A stretch of 38,014 nucleotides of DNA from Salinivirgaceae bacterium (GCA_017645945.1 JAGCNL010000035.1:1-38014), one strand, 5' to 3'. Counted from the first letter of the stretch, positions 7,289 to 17,160 are shown. Numbers and translations: made by a program. The notes: generated from the letters alone by a model not told the origin.

Positions 7289-9151
7289 ATGAAAATTAAA
7301 TTAACAAATTTCACAAAACGCCTAATGGCGGTTGCCGCTGTTTTCTGCATGGCTACAACTGCTTTCGCTGGTGACATTCCAAATGCAGCTTATGCAAAAG
7401 CCGGCGATATCGGCCGCCACGAGACTGCCTCTGATGTAAATGAGTGGGTAAAACCCGAAAACGGCGTTTATGGCATCCACGTATTTGCCGCTGACGTTAA
7501 CAACTGGGATTCTCAGTTCTTTATTGTTTTTGCCGACGAAGTTGTTCCTGCGGGTACTCCAATTCACATAAAATTCGAATACAGAAAAGCCGAAGGCAGC
7601 GGTACGGTGAAATTCAACGCACAAGGCCACGCCAACCCTCACTCTTACGTTAACAACGATGGGTGGGCAGCTCTTGAGGCTACTGAAGATTGGCAGGAAT
7701 ATGAGGCAGAGATTGAAGCAAGCGGTGAAATCCGCACATTTGGCGTGAATGCTTCTATCGGCCGTGAGAATGGCACTCTTTACATGCGTAACATCGTTAT
7801 CGAGTGCAACTATGACGAAGTAGTTGTTACCAAAGAAACTACCGCCGATGAGGCTGATATGGAAGAGGCTCCCATTATTGAAGTCCCAGCCGCCACTATA
7901 GCCCAACCACATAACACAATTGTTAATTATGACAAGATGTCCCGTGATTATGATAATGAAAATGTGGCTAAAGCAGTTTTCGTTGGTAGAGACGCTGCAA
8001 GTGGTGACAAGATGTTCGTTTTAGACAAAACTGTGAAATATGGTAACGACAAAGTATTTGCTTTCCTGTCGGATACATCCGTTACTAAAAATGCATGGGA
8101 AGTTCAGTTCTTCGCACATTGGGAAAATGTGGTGGATACAGCCGGAAACCAAAACACGACGAAGGTTTTGTCGTTCGACTACAAAGTTGATTTCGAAGCT
8201 GCCGGCGCTTGGAACGTTAGCCATGACGACATCGCAACAGGTGCAGGCAACCAAGGTGCAAAATGGGGCGCTATTACACCAACAACAGAATGGAAGCACT
8301 ATGAAGACATTATCACAGACAACTGGTTCTTTGAATTGCACCTAAGCGGAAGACGAACTGAAAATGAATTCCAGAACTGGGGCGACCCTTACAACATCTT
8401 TTTAAAGAACGTTGTGCTCTCGGTTGATGGCAAAGTTGTGGCCCAATCCAACGATTTGACTACTGTTGCCGGCACTGAAGTTGTTACTAACGACAATATA
8501 TTCTCAGAAGGTGGCCTGCTATTAGAGCGTGAAGGATCAGAAATCGTCGTAGTAGGCTTAGCCTATGCCAATGTCACAAACGTCACTATTCCGAACACGG
8601 TTACAAAAATTGCCGATGGCGCTTTCTATAATTGCACCAGCCTGACCAATGTGACTATTCCCGAATCAGTGACAAGCATCGGAAACAATGCGTTCCACAA
8701 CTGCACCGGGTTGAAAACGCTGGTTGTTCCAAAATCAGTCACATCCATTGGCACCGATGCGTTCAAAAACGTGAAAAACGTCATCAACATCAGCAAAATA
8801 ACCAACAGCCAGTGGGGTGCGGAATCCCTCAGCACCATGCCGCGCGACACTATTTATGTGAATGAAACCATAACCAAAGTTGAATATGTGCACGACACTC
8901 TTTTTGTCTTCCGAAGTGTCTCTGTAAACGACCAATCATTGGGGATGAGCATCTACCCCAACCCAACATCGTCGTTTGTGACGGTTGAGTGTGACCATGA
9001 GTTCTCGTATGTGCTCACCACCTCCGCAGGCTCACCTCTTCGCCGTGGCGAGGGCTCCAGCACGTATGTTATTGATTTATCGGACTATGCCGATGGTGTT
9101 TACCTGCTCTACTCAACCGACGGCGCATTATATACAATCAACAAGGAATAG
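7289..9151 (+). CDS. T9SS-exported protein with two jelly-roll domains and BspA-type LRRs
   Basis: The product has 620 residues starting at MKIKLTNFTKRLM; a GTG two codons upstream is less likely. A signal peptide ends at about 27 (TTAFA). Residues about 29-180 and about 230-390 look like two beta-sandwich modules of the CBM4/9 type, each closing with a strand like YMRNIVIE or FLKNVVLSVDG; sugar binding is inferred. Three LRR_5 (BspA-type) repeats follow at about 425-500 (TSLTNVTIPESVTSIGNNAFHNC). The C-terminus is a T9SS type A sorting domain: MSIYPNPTSSFVTVE, then DLSDYADGVYLLY. The protein is therefore predicted to cross the outer membrane and attach to the surface or be released. Its last 140 residues closely match those of the 2389-residue protein at 9672. 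Confidence 0.88.
   Translation: MKIKLTNFTKRLMAVAAVFCMATTAFAGDIPNAAYAKAGDIGRHETASDVNEWVKPENGVYGIHVFAADVNNWDSQFFIVFADEVVPAGTPIHIKFEYRKAEGSGTVKFNAQGHANPHSYVNNDGWAALEATEDWQEYEAEIEASGEIRTFGVNASIGRENGTLYMRNIVIECNYDEVVVTKETTADEADMEEAPIIEVPAATIAQPHNTIVNYDKMSRDYDNENVAKAVFVGRDAASGDKMFVLDKTVKYGNDKVFAFLSDTSVTKNAWEVQFFAHWENVVDTAGNQNTTKVLSFDYKVDFEAAGAWNVSHDDIATGAGNQGAKWGAITPTTEWKHYEDIITDNWFFELHLSGRRTENEFQNWGDPYNIFLKNVVLSVDGKVVAQSNDLTTVAGTEVVTNDNIFSEGGLLLEREGSEIVVVGLAYANVTNVTIPNTVTKIADGAFYNCTSLTNVTIPESVTSIGNNAFHNCTGLKTLVVPKSVTSIGTDAFKNVKNVINISKITNSQWGAESLSTMPRDTIYVNETITKVEYVHDTLFVFRSVSVNDQSLGMSIYPNPTSSFVTVECDHEFSYVLTTSAGSPLRRGEGSSTYVIDLSDYADGVYLLYSTDGALYTINKE
7986..7994 (+). repeat. Half-site of the GTAGAGACG palindrome family in coding sequence
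   Basis: GTAGAGACG lies inside the reading frame and encodes part of VGRDAASG. The same VGRDAA peptide is encoded by the palindrome copy at 28947-28974 in another T9SS protein. Only the left arm is present, so this may be chance. Confidence 0.2.
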
Positions 9152-9193
9152 TCTGCTTGGAATAGATGCGTTTCTAAATATCAATTGGCACAA

Positions 9194-9667
9194 ATGAGCG
9201 ACATAGAACAGAAAAATAAAGGCGAGAACATTTTGTTCAACGATGTTTGCGGCATTATCGATGATGCCCGCCGACGTGTTGCCGTCTATGTCAATTCCGA
9301 GATCTGCCTGACCAAATGGTATGTCGGCAAACGAATAAAGGAAGATGTGATAAAGCAGGAACTTGCACAGTTGAAAGTCGACAACACGCTCAACCCCGAC
9401 ATTGTTTTCCGAAGCAGTTATTTCCTTGATATGCTTGGCTTGCCCGAAGTGTTCTCGGAAAGGGATTTGGAATCGCCCATTGGGATGATTCTTTGCAGCG
9501 AAGGAAATACCGAACACATTGAATACCTGATGTTGGACGAGAACAGTCCGATAAAGGTGGCACAATATTACACGCAGTTGCCCGACAAGAAACTCCTTGC
9601 CGAAAAACTGCAACGGGCCATCGCCATTGCCCGCGAACATTTTGTTGAACAAAAACATAATGCTTAA
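9194..9667 (+). pseudogene. Internally deleted YhcG/DUF1016-type nuclease remnant
   Basis: An open frame of 157 residues starts at MSDIEQKNKG (an upstream TTG is less likely). Residues 1-50 match the start of DUF1016_N (LFNDVCGIIDDARRRVAVYVN, WYVGKRIKED). Residues 52-94 match the segment that opens the C-terminal PDDEXK half (VIKQELAQL, FRSSYFLDMLGL, FSERDLES). Residues 95-150 match the end of that domain (PIGMILCSEGN, EYLMLDE, YYTQLPDKKLL). The family is normally about 340-370 residues, so two in-frame blocks are missing: the rest of the N-terminal helical domain (junction near 9341-9352) and the catalytic core with the D...ExK residues (junction near 9470-9481). It cannot be an active nuclease of that type. 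It ends 4 bases before the next start codon, so it may be a transcribed leader for the giant gene. Confidence 0.8.
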
Positions 9668-9671
9668 AACT

Positions 9672-12600
9672 ATGAGAAAACTGTTTTTATCTCTTTTTGC
9701 CGCTTTGCTAGCCGCGCAGGCGTGGGCGCAAGATTTTACCATTGACAACCTTTCTTACTACATTACCGATGCCGACAACCATTATGTCTCGGTGTGCAGA
9801 GGACCAGAATGGCCTACAGGCAATCTCATCATCCCCAGTACCGTATCCAACGGCGGTATAAATTACACCGTAACAGGCATTCGAGATTGGGCATTTAATG
9901 GTTGTAGAGACTTGACATCAGTAACAATTCCCGAATCTATTACAAGCATCAATCATTATGCGTTCTCTGAATGCAGCGGCTTGACGTCAATTACCATTCC
10001 CAAATCGGTCACAAGTATTGGTTGCACTATGGTTATGGATTGCAACAATTTAACGGAAATAATTGTTGACAGCGAGAATGAAAACTATTCCTCAAGCGAG
10101 GATGGTGTGCTGTTCAACAAAGACAAAACAACACTAATTTGCTGCCCTGCCGCAAAAACAGGCGAATACTCTATACCCGAAGGAGTTACAACTATTGGTG
10201 ATTATGCGTTTTGGGGATGCGCAGGGTTGACATCCGTCATCATTCCAGAAACAGTTAAATCATTGGGCACAGCCATTTTCCATGCATGCACAAGTTTAAC
10301 ATCCATTCACATTCCAAAATCTGTTAACTCAATTGCATTTAATACATTTATGGGATGTAACAACCTGACAACCATATATGTGGATAGTGGAAACGAAAAA
10401 TTTTCGGCAGAAAACGGAGTTTTATTCAATAAAGACAAAACAACACTATTTTGCTATCCTGCAGGAAAATCCGGAGCATACACAATACCAGAATCCGTTA
10501 GCCGCATCAATGACGCTTCATTCTATGGTTGCCGTAATCTAACATCAGTAACTATTCCGAATAGCATTACAGCCATCAGTTACGTTGCGTTTTACGGATG
10601 TTCGGGGTTAACCTCGTTAACAATTCCTGAGACGGTTACTGTAATCGAACGTGGGGCATTCGAAAAGTGCACAGGTTTAACATCCGTCAATATTCCTGAA
10701 AATGTCACCAAAATTGGTTATGAAGCGTTCTGTTATTGCTCAAGTCTGAATTCATTAACCATTCCCGAAAATGTTACTGAAATAAGCGACGATGCCTTTT
10801 ATGGTGTCCGCCATATTGTTTACTCAGGCGAAGCCGACGGAGCGCCGTGGGGAGCGTACTATATTAACGGCTCGGTTGAGGACGATTTTGTATATGCCGA
10901 CGAGCAACACAAAACTCTCAACGCCTACATTGGCTCTGGCAGCAGCGTAACCATTCCCAGCACGGTTGAAACCATAAGCGATAAAGCCTTCAGCGGTTGC
11001 AGCAGCATAACTTCAATCAACATTCCCAGTTCTGTAACAAGTGTTATATCCGGTGCAATGTTTTCTACATGCAATAGTTTGACCGCCATTAATGTGGATA
11101 GTGAAAACACCACTTATTCCTCCGACGGCGGGATTGTGTTCAACAAAGACAAAACAACCTTGATATGCTACCCCATAGGCAAAACCGGCGCTTACACCAT
11201 TCCCGAAACGGTTACAACCATAAGCGAGTACGCATTCTATGGCTGTTCAGGACTGACAGCCATAACCATTCCGAACACTGTTACAAGCATAGAATCCTAC
11301 GCTTTTTATAACTGCGACAATCTTAAAACGCTGATTTACAACACAAACGCCTTGGGTGGCTATTTTGCGGGCAACACTGCGTTAGAGATAGTAAACATTG
11401 GCGAATCGGTTACGTCTGTTGCGTGGTGTGCTTTCCAAAACTGCACAAACTTACAATCAGTCACCATCCCCAACTCGGTTACTTACATCAACAGTTACGC
11501 GTTTCAAAACTGCACAAGTCTGACATCGATAGATATTCCCAATTCGGTTCAAGATATTTACAATTATGCGTTCAGCGGTTGCTCTGGCCTGACAACGGTC
11601 TCGCTCGGCAACTCGTTGGATTATATTTCGGAATTTGCCTTCCAAAATTGCACTGGCCTGACTTCAATAACCTTCCCGAACACGCTCACATACATAAACA
11701 ATGGGGCGTTTGAGGGTTGTACCAATCTGACAATCAAGAATATTCCCGAATCGGTAAAACGGATTGGCCTTGGTGCGTTCACTGGTTGCACAATTGGCGA
11801 CAACTCGCCTTACAACAGATGGTTGTCGGCTGGCAATATGTGGGATACCGACAACAGTGGTGTGGCTTATATTATTGTCGATGGCGCAAGCGAAGAATCG
11901 GCCTACCAGTTCTACAACCTCTTCCACGAAACCTCGGGACAAGCAACTGGTGCAAAATTCAAACTGACATTCGATATCAAATGGAAACGCAGTTGGGATA
12001 ATGAAACCGACAATGCCATTGTCCATCTGCTGACTGGAGCAATGGTTAACGGCGACGAGCACACCGACTGGCAGAACAACGCCGACGAGAACACCGAGTT
12101 GGTTTTCGAAAACGGGTTCTCGGCGGGACAGAACAAGCGGTTCGTGCTCAAAAACAGCGAGTGGACAACCATTGAATGGGGCGGCACAATAGGCGCGAAG
12201 GGCGCCGACTGGCTTGGCGTGCAACTCAACCTTGGCGATGCCGACGGCAACAACCATGGCTACTTCTACATCAAAAACCTTAAGGTGCAGATGGGCGACA
12301 ATCTGACAGAATACTTTAAGATTGACGAGTCGAACGCCTTCGGCTACGAACTCAACGACGACGGCGGAGCAACGGTAACCAACTGCTATTTGGACGGCGA
12401 TGAGAAGGAGATAACCGTCCCTGCAACAGCCACCATCGACGGCAAAGAATATGCCGTGACTCGCATTGGCAACTATTTGTTCAGTGACCGCAGCAAAATG
12501 ACCTCGGTCAGCCTGCCCGAATCAGTTACGACAATCGGCTATTACGCATTCAACAATTGCACAAGCCTGGCATCAATCACCATACCCGAATCGGTAACAA

Positions 12601-15600
12601 CTATCGAATATGATGCGTTTAAAAATTGCGCAAGCCTGACGTCAATTAACATTCCGCAAGCGGTTTCGAGCATCGGCGGCGAAGCGTTTTATGGTTGCAG
12701 CAAGTTGGCAGCCATATATGTCGATGGCGGCAACGAGAATTTTTCCTCGTCTGGCGGCGTGTTGTTCAATAGCGACAAAACCACACTGCTTTGCTATCCT
12801 GCTGGCAAATCGGGTGCATACACCATTCCAAGTACGGTTACCAGTATTGGCTCTGCGGCTTTCGGTAGCTGTATGGGGTTAACATCAATTACTATTCCTA
12901 ATTCGGTTAATTACATTTCAAATTACGCGTTTCAAGGTTGCACGGGTTTGACGTCGATTGATATACCAAAATCAGTTTCCAGTGTTGACGTTTATTCTTT
13001 TTGGGAATGTAGCAACCTGGCAGCAATAAATGTTGACGGCGAAAACGAATATTACTCCTCGGCCGACGGAGTGCTGTTCAACAAAGACCAATCCCGATTG
13101 ATATGCTATCCCGAAGGAAAAACAGGAGGTTACTCCATTCCAAATACGGTTGCAACAATTCGTGAATATGCTTTCCGTAATTGTTCAGAACTGTCATCCG
13201 TAGAAATACCTAATTCAGTTACAGGAATTAACAGTGCTGCATTCTATGGTTGCAGCGGCTTAACATCGGTTACTATTCCGAATTCGGTTACCACTATTGG
13301 TGGCGAAGCATTTGAATTTTGTACCAGTCTGACTTCTGTAACAATTCCCGAATCAGTAACTAAAATTTCAGATTATACATTCTACGGTTGCTCCAATTTA
13401 GCCTCAATCAATATTCCTACTTCGGTAACAAACATCGGTAATGCGGTGTTTTATGGTTGCGACAATCTGTCATTCAACGAGTATGGCAATGCTCTTTATT
13501 TGGAGAGCAACGGCAATCCTTACTATTGCCTGGTTAGTGTGAAATCGAACGACATAGAGACTTGCACCATAAACAGCAATTGCGAACTTATAAATTTGGG
13601 TGCGTTCAGAGATTGCTACCGTCTGCAGTACAACGAGAACGACAACTCCTACTATTTGCCCAGCGACGATAACGATTTTTATTTGTTGGTAAAGGCCAAA
13701 TCGACTGACATTGCCTCCTGCACCATTCACAGCGATTGCAAGTATATAGGTTCAAGTGCATTCTACAATTGCAATAGCATGGAAACATTAGATATTCCGG
13801 CCTCGGTGAAAAGCGTTGCAGAATATGCCTTCAGTGAATGCTACAACATTAAAAAACTGACTTACAACACCGATGCTTTCAGCCCAAGTATCATTAATAG
13901 GTCAAATTTGGAAACAGTTGTTGTTGGTGATGCGGTAACTAACATACCAGACTACACATTCAATGGGTGTGGCAAATTGAAATCAGTAACAATCGGTAAT
14001 TCAGTTGAAAGCATTGGTGAACGGGCGTTCCAAAATTGTGAACAACTACAATCGGTAACCATTGGCAATTCGGTTGAGAGCATCGGCAACGGTGCGTTTT
14101 ATAATTGCAAAGGCTTGAATTCAATTGTCATACCCGAGACGGTTAAACAAATCGAAGGGAATGCATTCGTCGGCTGTAGCAATTTGACATCAATGACAGT
14201 AAACACCGATGCAATTGGTACCATATTTAGCGGTTTGCCTTCGTTGAAAACCGTCAATATCGGCAGTGCGGTAACAACAATTTCAGACGATGCCTTCAAT
14301 GGTTGCAACAACATAACATCCGTATCAATAGAAAGCGATGCCGATTTTTCAAACGCCAGGCTCTATTTCACACAAGATGGTATCCGCTACCATGTGCTGA
14401 ATAAGAATGAGGTTGAAGTGGTGCAGAATTTTGTTGATGGCACAAACTCATATTCGGGCGATGTGGTGATTCCGGAAACCGTAGGCGATTTTGCGGTTAC
14501 TGGCATCGGTAATTATGCTTTCGAAAATTGCGATGGTTTGAATTCTGTTACTATTGGCAATTCAGTCGAAACCATTGGCAACAATGCTTTCAACAATTGC
14601 GACGGACTGACATCTGTTATCATCCCAGAATCAGTTGAAACCGTGGGCGATTATGCGTTCGCCTATTGCGATAACGTGTCGGAAGTCACCTATAATCCAG
14701 CAACAACAACCATCAGCGAGAATGCTTTTGAGGGCACAAAGGTCAACCTGCAGCAAGGAAACGAGGAAGAAGAATGTCTGACATACGAGGTCCGCAACGG
14801 AGCAGCCGTTGTAACTGGCTACAAAACCAATATTCCTGAAAACCTGACAATTCCGTCAACAGTAACAATTGATGGGGTTGAATATGCGGTGAAGGGAATT
14901 GATAAAAATGCGTTCGCAGGTTGCAGTACTTTGACCTCGATTGACATTCCTAATTCAGTTACAAGTATTGGTGATGAGGCATTCCTGAGTTGTAGTAATT
15001 TGAAATCTGCAACTATTGGCAACTCTGTTGAAACCATTGGCAACTCAGCCTTTAACGCTTGTGGGAAACTGGAAACTGTCAACATGGGCAATTCTGTAAC
15101 CAGCATCGGAAACAATGCGTTCAGGTCAACAGTTATAAAAGAAATAGACATTCCAAGTACTGTAACAAACATTGGAGAATATGCGTTCGCTGAATGCCAC
15201 GGTTTGGAATCAATAGACATTCCTTCTTCGGTTAAAACCATTGGCGAATATGCGTTCGCCTATTGCGATAACTTGTCAGAGCTTACCTATAATCCTGCCA
15301 CAACGACCATCGGTGAAAATGCTTTTGCTGGCACAAAAGTCAACCTGCAGCAAGGAAACGAGGAGGAAGAATATGTGCTTAGATACGAGATTCGTGACGG
15401 AGCAGTCATTGTATCCGGATATAACAGCAATATTCCTGAAAACCTGACAATTCCGTCAACAGTAACAATTGATGGGGTTGAATATGCGGTTACGGGAATT
15501 CGCGAAAATGCCTTCTATGGTTGTGAGAAATTGAAATCGATAGAAATATCCGAAGGCATTGAAACCATTGGCGACAAAGCCTTCTTGGGTTGCAGCAATT

Positions 15601-16841
15601 TGGAATCAATAACCATTCCTTCGTCAGTAAGTAGTTTTGGAGGATGGGATGTTTTTGAAGGTTGCGAAAAAGTTAAAACGCTGACTTACAATACCGATGC
15701 GCTCGACCTCCGATACGTGAACAAATTGCCGTTGGAGACTGTTGTTATTGGCGAATCAGTGACAAAAATTCCAAACAGCGGGTTCTACAATTGGAGCAAT
15801 CTGAAATCAATAACCATTGGCAAGTCGGTTGAAACCATCGGCAGCAATGCCTTCAATGGTTGCAGCGGACTGACATCGATAAAAATACCCGCGTCAGTGA
15901 AAGAAATTGGCAAAAATGCTTTCAGCAACTGCACAGGCCTCACTTCAATCGAGATACCAAAAACGGTGAAAACCGTTGGCGACTATGCCTTTGCAAATTG
16001 CAGCAACCTTGCAAATGTTGATTACAATCCTTCAACAACAACCTTTGGAAAAGGCGCGTTTGAAGGCACAAAAATCGAACCTCAGCAAGGAACTGAAGAA
16101 GGCTACGAGCTTACTTACGTGATTCGTGACGGAGCAGCCGTTGTGACAGGCTATAACGGCACCATTTCAGGCGATGTGACAATCCCGTCGACATTAACCA
16201 TCAACGGGACTAATTACACCGTAAAGGGAATTGATGATAATGCGTTCAACAACTGTACAAAACTAACATCTGTTACCATTCCAAATTCGGTTGAAAGCAT
16301 TGGGAGCAAAGCATTCAACAACTGCACAAAACTCACATCGGTCACCATTCCAAATTCGGTTGGAAGCATCGGGAGCAAGGCATTCTACAACTGCACCAGT
16401 CTGGGCTCGCTCACCATTCCAAAATCAGTCACATCCATTGGCACTGATGCGTTCAAGGACGTGAACAACGTTGTCAACATGAGCAAAATTCCTGACGGTC
16501 AGTGGGGAGCGGCATCAATTTTCACCCTGCGCCACGACACCGTGCGTATGCAAATCACCGAAACCAAAATTGAGTATATACACGACACAATATTCATGTT
16601 CCGCACCGTTGCCGTGAACGACCTGTCAGCGAATCTGAGCATCTACCCCAACCCAACCACTTCGTTTGTGACGGTTAAGGGCGAGCGCAAGTTCTCGTAC
16701 ATTCTCGCCAACTCCACAGGAGCCGCACTGCGCCGTGGCGGTGGTTCTGACATGTATGTTGTTGATTTGTCGGACTATGCCGATGGCATTTACCTGCTCT
16801 ACACCTCCGACGGCGAGTTGTATAAAATCATCAAGGAGTAG
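9672..16841 (+). CDS. Giant T9SS-exported BspA-like leucine-rich-repeat protein
   Basis: The 2389-residue protein starts at MRKLFLSLFAALLAAQAWAQ, a clear signal peptide. Almost all of it is LRR_5 repeats of about 23 residues (GLTSVTIPNSVTSIGNNAF plus GC), several dozen in total. The array is broken into modules that begin with a cap of the form IDGVEYAVxGI. A spacer of the form VDSxNxxYSSxxGVLFNKDK recurs five times (about residues 129, 233, 471, 1011, 1116). A jelly-roll domain interrupts the repeats at about 709-876. Two NEYxNxxYL insertions occur at about 1270-1350. The C-terminus (about 2319-2389, LSIYPNPTTSFVTVK, DLSDYADGIYLLY) is a T9SS type A sorting domain. BspA-type proteins mediate adhesion to host proteins and other bacteria; an adhesin role is inferred. 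Its tail is closely related to the gene at 7289. Confidence 0.92.
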   Translation: MRKLFLSLFAALLAAQAWAQDFTIDNLSYYITDADNHYVSVCRGPEWPTGNLIIPSTVSNGGINYTVTGIRDWAFNGCRDLTSVTIPESITSINHYAFSECSGLTSITIPKSVTSIGCTMVMDCNNLTEIIVDSENENYSSSEDGVLFNKDKTTLICCPAAKTGEYSIPEGVTTIGDYAFWGCAGLTSVIIPETVKSLGTAIFHACTSLTSIHIPKSVNSIAFNTFMGCNNLTTIYVDSGNEKFSAENGVLFNKDKTTLFCYPAGKSGAYTIPESVSRINDASFYGCRNLTSVTIPNSITAISYVAFYGCSGLTSLTIPETVTVIERGAFEKCTGLTSVNIPENVTKIGYEAFCYCSSLNSLTIPENVTEISDDAFYGVRHIVYSGEADGAPWGAYYINGSVEDDFVYADEQHKTLNAYIGSGSSVTIPSTVETISDKAFSGCSSITSINIPSSVTSVISGAMFSTCNSLTAINVDSENTTYSSDGGIVFNKDKTTLICYPIGKTGAYTIPETVTTISEYAFYGCSGLTAITIPNTVTSIESYAFYNCDNLKTLIYNTNALGGYFAGNTALEIVNIGESVTSVAWCAFQNCTNLQSVTIPNSVTYINSYAFQNCTSLTSIDIPNSVQDIYNYAFSGCSGLTTVSLGNSLDYISEFAFQNCTGLTSITFPNTLTYINNGAFEGCTNLTIKNIPESVKRIGLGAFTGCTIGDNSPYNRWLSAGNMWDTDNSGVAYIIVDGASEESAYQFYNLFHETSGQATGAKFKLTFDIKWKRSWDNETDNAIVHLLTGAMVNGDEHTDWQNNADENTELVFENGFSAGQNKRFVLKNSEWTTIEWGGTIGAKGADWLGVQLNLGDADGNNHGYFYIKNLKVQMGDNLTEYFKIDESNAFGYELNDDGGATVTNCYLDGDEKEITVPATATIDGKEYAVTRIGNYLFSDRSKMTSVSLPESVTTIGYYAFNNCTSLASITIPESVTTIEYDAFKNCASLTSINIPQAVSSIGGEAFYGCSKLAAIYVDGGNENFSSSGGVLFNSDKTTLLCYPAGKSGAYTIPSTVTSIGSAAFGSCMGLTSITIPNSVNYISNYAFQGCTGLTSIDIPKSVSSVDVYSFWECSNLAAINVDGENEYYSSADGVLFNKDQSRLICYPEGKTGGYSIPNTVATIREYAFRNCSELSSVEIPNSVTGINSAAFYGCSGLTSVTIPNSVTTIGGEAFEFCTSLTSVTIPESVTKISDYTFYGCSNLASINIPTSVTNIGNAVFYGCDNLSFNEYGNALYLESNGNPYYCLVSVKSNDIETCTINSNCELINLGAFRDCYRLQYNENDNSYYLPSDDNDFYLLVKAKSTDIASCTIHSDCKYIGSSAFYNCNSMETLDIPASVKSVAEYAFSECYNIKKLTYNTDAFSPSIINRSNLETVVVGDAVTNIPDYTFNGCGKLKSVTIGNSVESIGERAFQNCEQLQSVTIGNSVESIGNGAFYNCKGLNSIVIPETVKQIEGNAFVGCSNLTSMTVNTDAIGTIFSGLPSLKTVNIGSAVTTISDDAFNGCNNITSVSIESDADFSNARLYFTQDGIRYHVLNKNEVEVVQNFVDGTNSYSGDVVIPETVGDFAVTGIGNYAFENCDGLNSVTIGNSVETIGNNAFNNCDGLTSVIIPESVETVGDYAFAYCDNVSEVTYNPATTTISENAFEGTKVNLQQGNEEEECLTYEVRNGAAVVTGYKTNIPENLTIPSTVTIDGVEYAVKGIDKNAFAGCSTLTSIDIPNSVTSIGDEAFLSCSNLKSATIGNSVETIGNSAFNACGKLETVNMGNSVTSIGNNAFRSTVIKEIDIPSTVTNIGEYAFAECHGLESIDIPSSVKTIGEYAFAYCDNLSELTYNPATTTIGENAFAGTKVNLQQGNEEEEYVLRYEIRDGAVIVSGYNSNIPENLTIPSTVTIDGVEYAVTGIRENAFYGCEKLKSIEISEGIETIGDKAFLGCSNLESITIPSSVSSFGGWDVFEGCEKVKTLTYNTDALDLRYVNKLPLETVVIGESVTKIPNSGFYNWSNLKSITIGKSVETIGSNAFNGCSGLTSIKIPASVKEIGKNAFSNCTGLTSIEIPKTVKTVGDYAFANCSNLANVDYNPSTTTFGKGAFEGTKIEPQQGTEEGYELTYVIRDGAAVVTGYNGTISGDVTIPSTLTINGTNYTVKGIDDNAFNNCTKLTSVTIPNSVESIGSKAFNNCTKLTSVTIPNSVGSIGSKAFYNCTSLGSLTIPKSVTSIGTDAFKDVNNVVNMSKIPDGQWGAASIFTLRHDTVRMQITETKIEYIHDTIFMFRTVAVNDLSANLSIYPNPTTSFVTVKGERKFSYILANSTGAALRRGGGSDMYVVDLSDYADGIYLLYTSDGELYKIIKE
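14828..15490 (+). repeat. Exact 63-base repeat exactly 600 bases apart
   Basis: Bases 14828-14890 are identical to 15428-15490, including third codon positions, in the giant BspA-like gene. The offset is exactly 200 codons. The flanking 200-residue modules are alike but not identical, and a third, more diverged copy starts near 16150. This indicates recent module duplication or gene conversion within the gene. Confidence 0.9.
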
Positions 16842-16864
16842 TCGGGCAACACATAACCAAACTG

Positions 16865-16897
16865 ATAGGGGCGAATACACATCGCCTCTATTTTTTT
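16865..16897 (+). terminator. Intrinsic terminator of the giant BspA-like gene
   Basis: ATAGGGGCGA (16865-16874) pairs with TCGCCTCTAT (16882-16891) with one G-T pair, followed by a run of seven T. It lies 24 bases after the stop codon. Confidence 0.85.
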
Positions 16898-16976
16898 GCA
16901 ATCTGTTGAGTATCTGAAATTTACTGCTTAGAGTCGGCAATACTGACAGCACAAAAAAAACAAACACCAAACAACA

Positions 16977-17007
16977 TTTGCTTGTTTACTGATTTGAAAT
17001 TGTTTTG
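16977..17007 (+). promoter_or_regulatory. Candidate promoter for the structured RNA
   Basis: TTTG at 16977-16980 is followed after 19 bases by TTGTTTTG at 17000-17007, one mismatch from TAnnTTTG. A start about 7 bases downstream would put the RNA 5' end near 17013, just before the closing inverted repeat. Confidence 0.35.
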
Positions 17008-17012
17008 CTGGA

Positions 17013-17160
17013 AGAAGGGCTAAAAAGAAAAAGCTTGTTGTAAGGCAATTGTCCAATATTATTCAACCAAATTAATTAACCCATGAAAAAAATACTGTAG
17101 CCCTAAAGAAGAGATAAGGTCATAGCTAGACATATAGAAGAGACCTTACAACAAGCTTTC
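17013..17160 (+). ncRNA. Candidate structured RNA closed by a 16-bp inverted repeat
   Basis: AAAGCTTGTTGTAAGG (17030-17045) is the exact reverse complement of 17144-17159, enclosing 98 bases. Inside, TAAGGTC (17115-17121) can pair with GACCTTA (17142-17148), which competes with the closing stem for the same CCTTA. GGGCTA (17018-17023) can also pair with TAGCCC (17098-17103). A 5-codon reading frame MKKIL (17083-17100) lies in the enclosed part. No T-run follows the closing stem, so it is not an ordinary terminator. The shape (long closing stem, large internal bubble, alternative 3' hairpin) recalls 6S RNA, but I cannot confirm a family; a cis-regulatory element or a small inverted-repeat element are alternatives. 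Strand is inferred from the promoter candidate. Confidence 0.4.

Noticed and set aside
9750..16480. Periodic repeats resembling a CRISPR or satellite array
   Set aside because: The 69-base period is the 23-residue leucine-rich repeat in one continuous frame; spacers and repeats do not alternate.
17030..17159. Inverted repeat as a transcription terminator or an insertion sequence
   Set aside because: No T-run follows the right arm, the loop is 98 bases long, there is no transposase frame inside, and no target-site duplication is evident at the arms.
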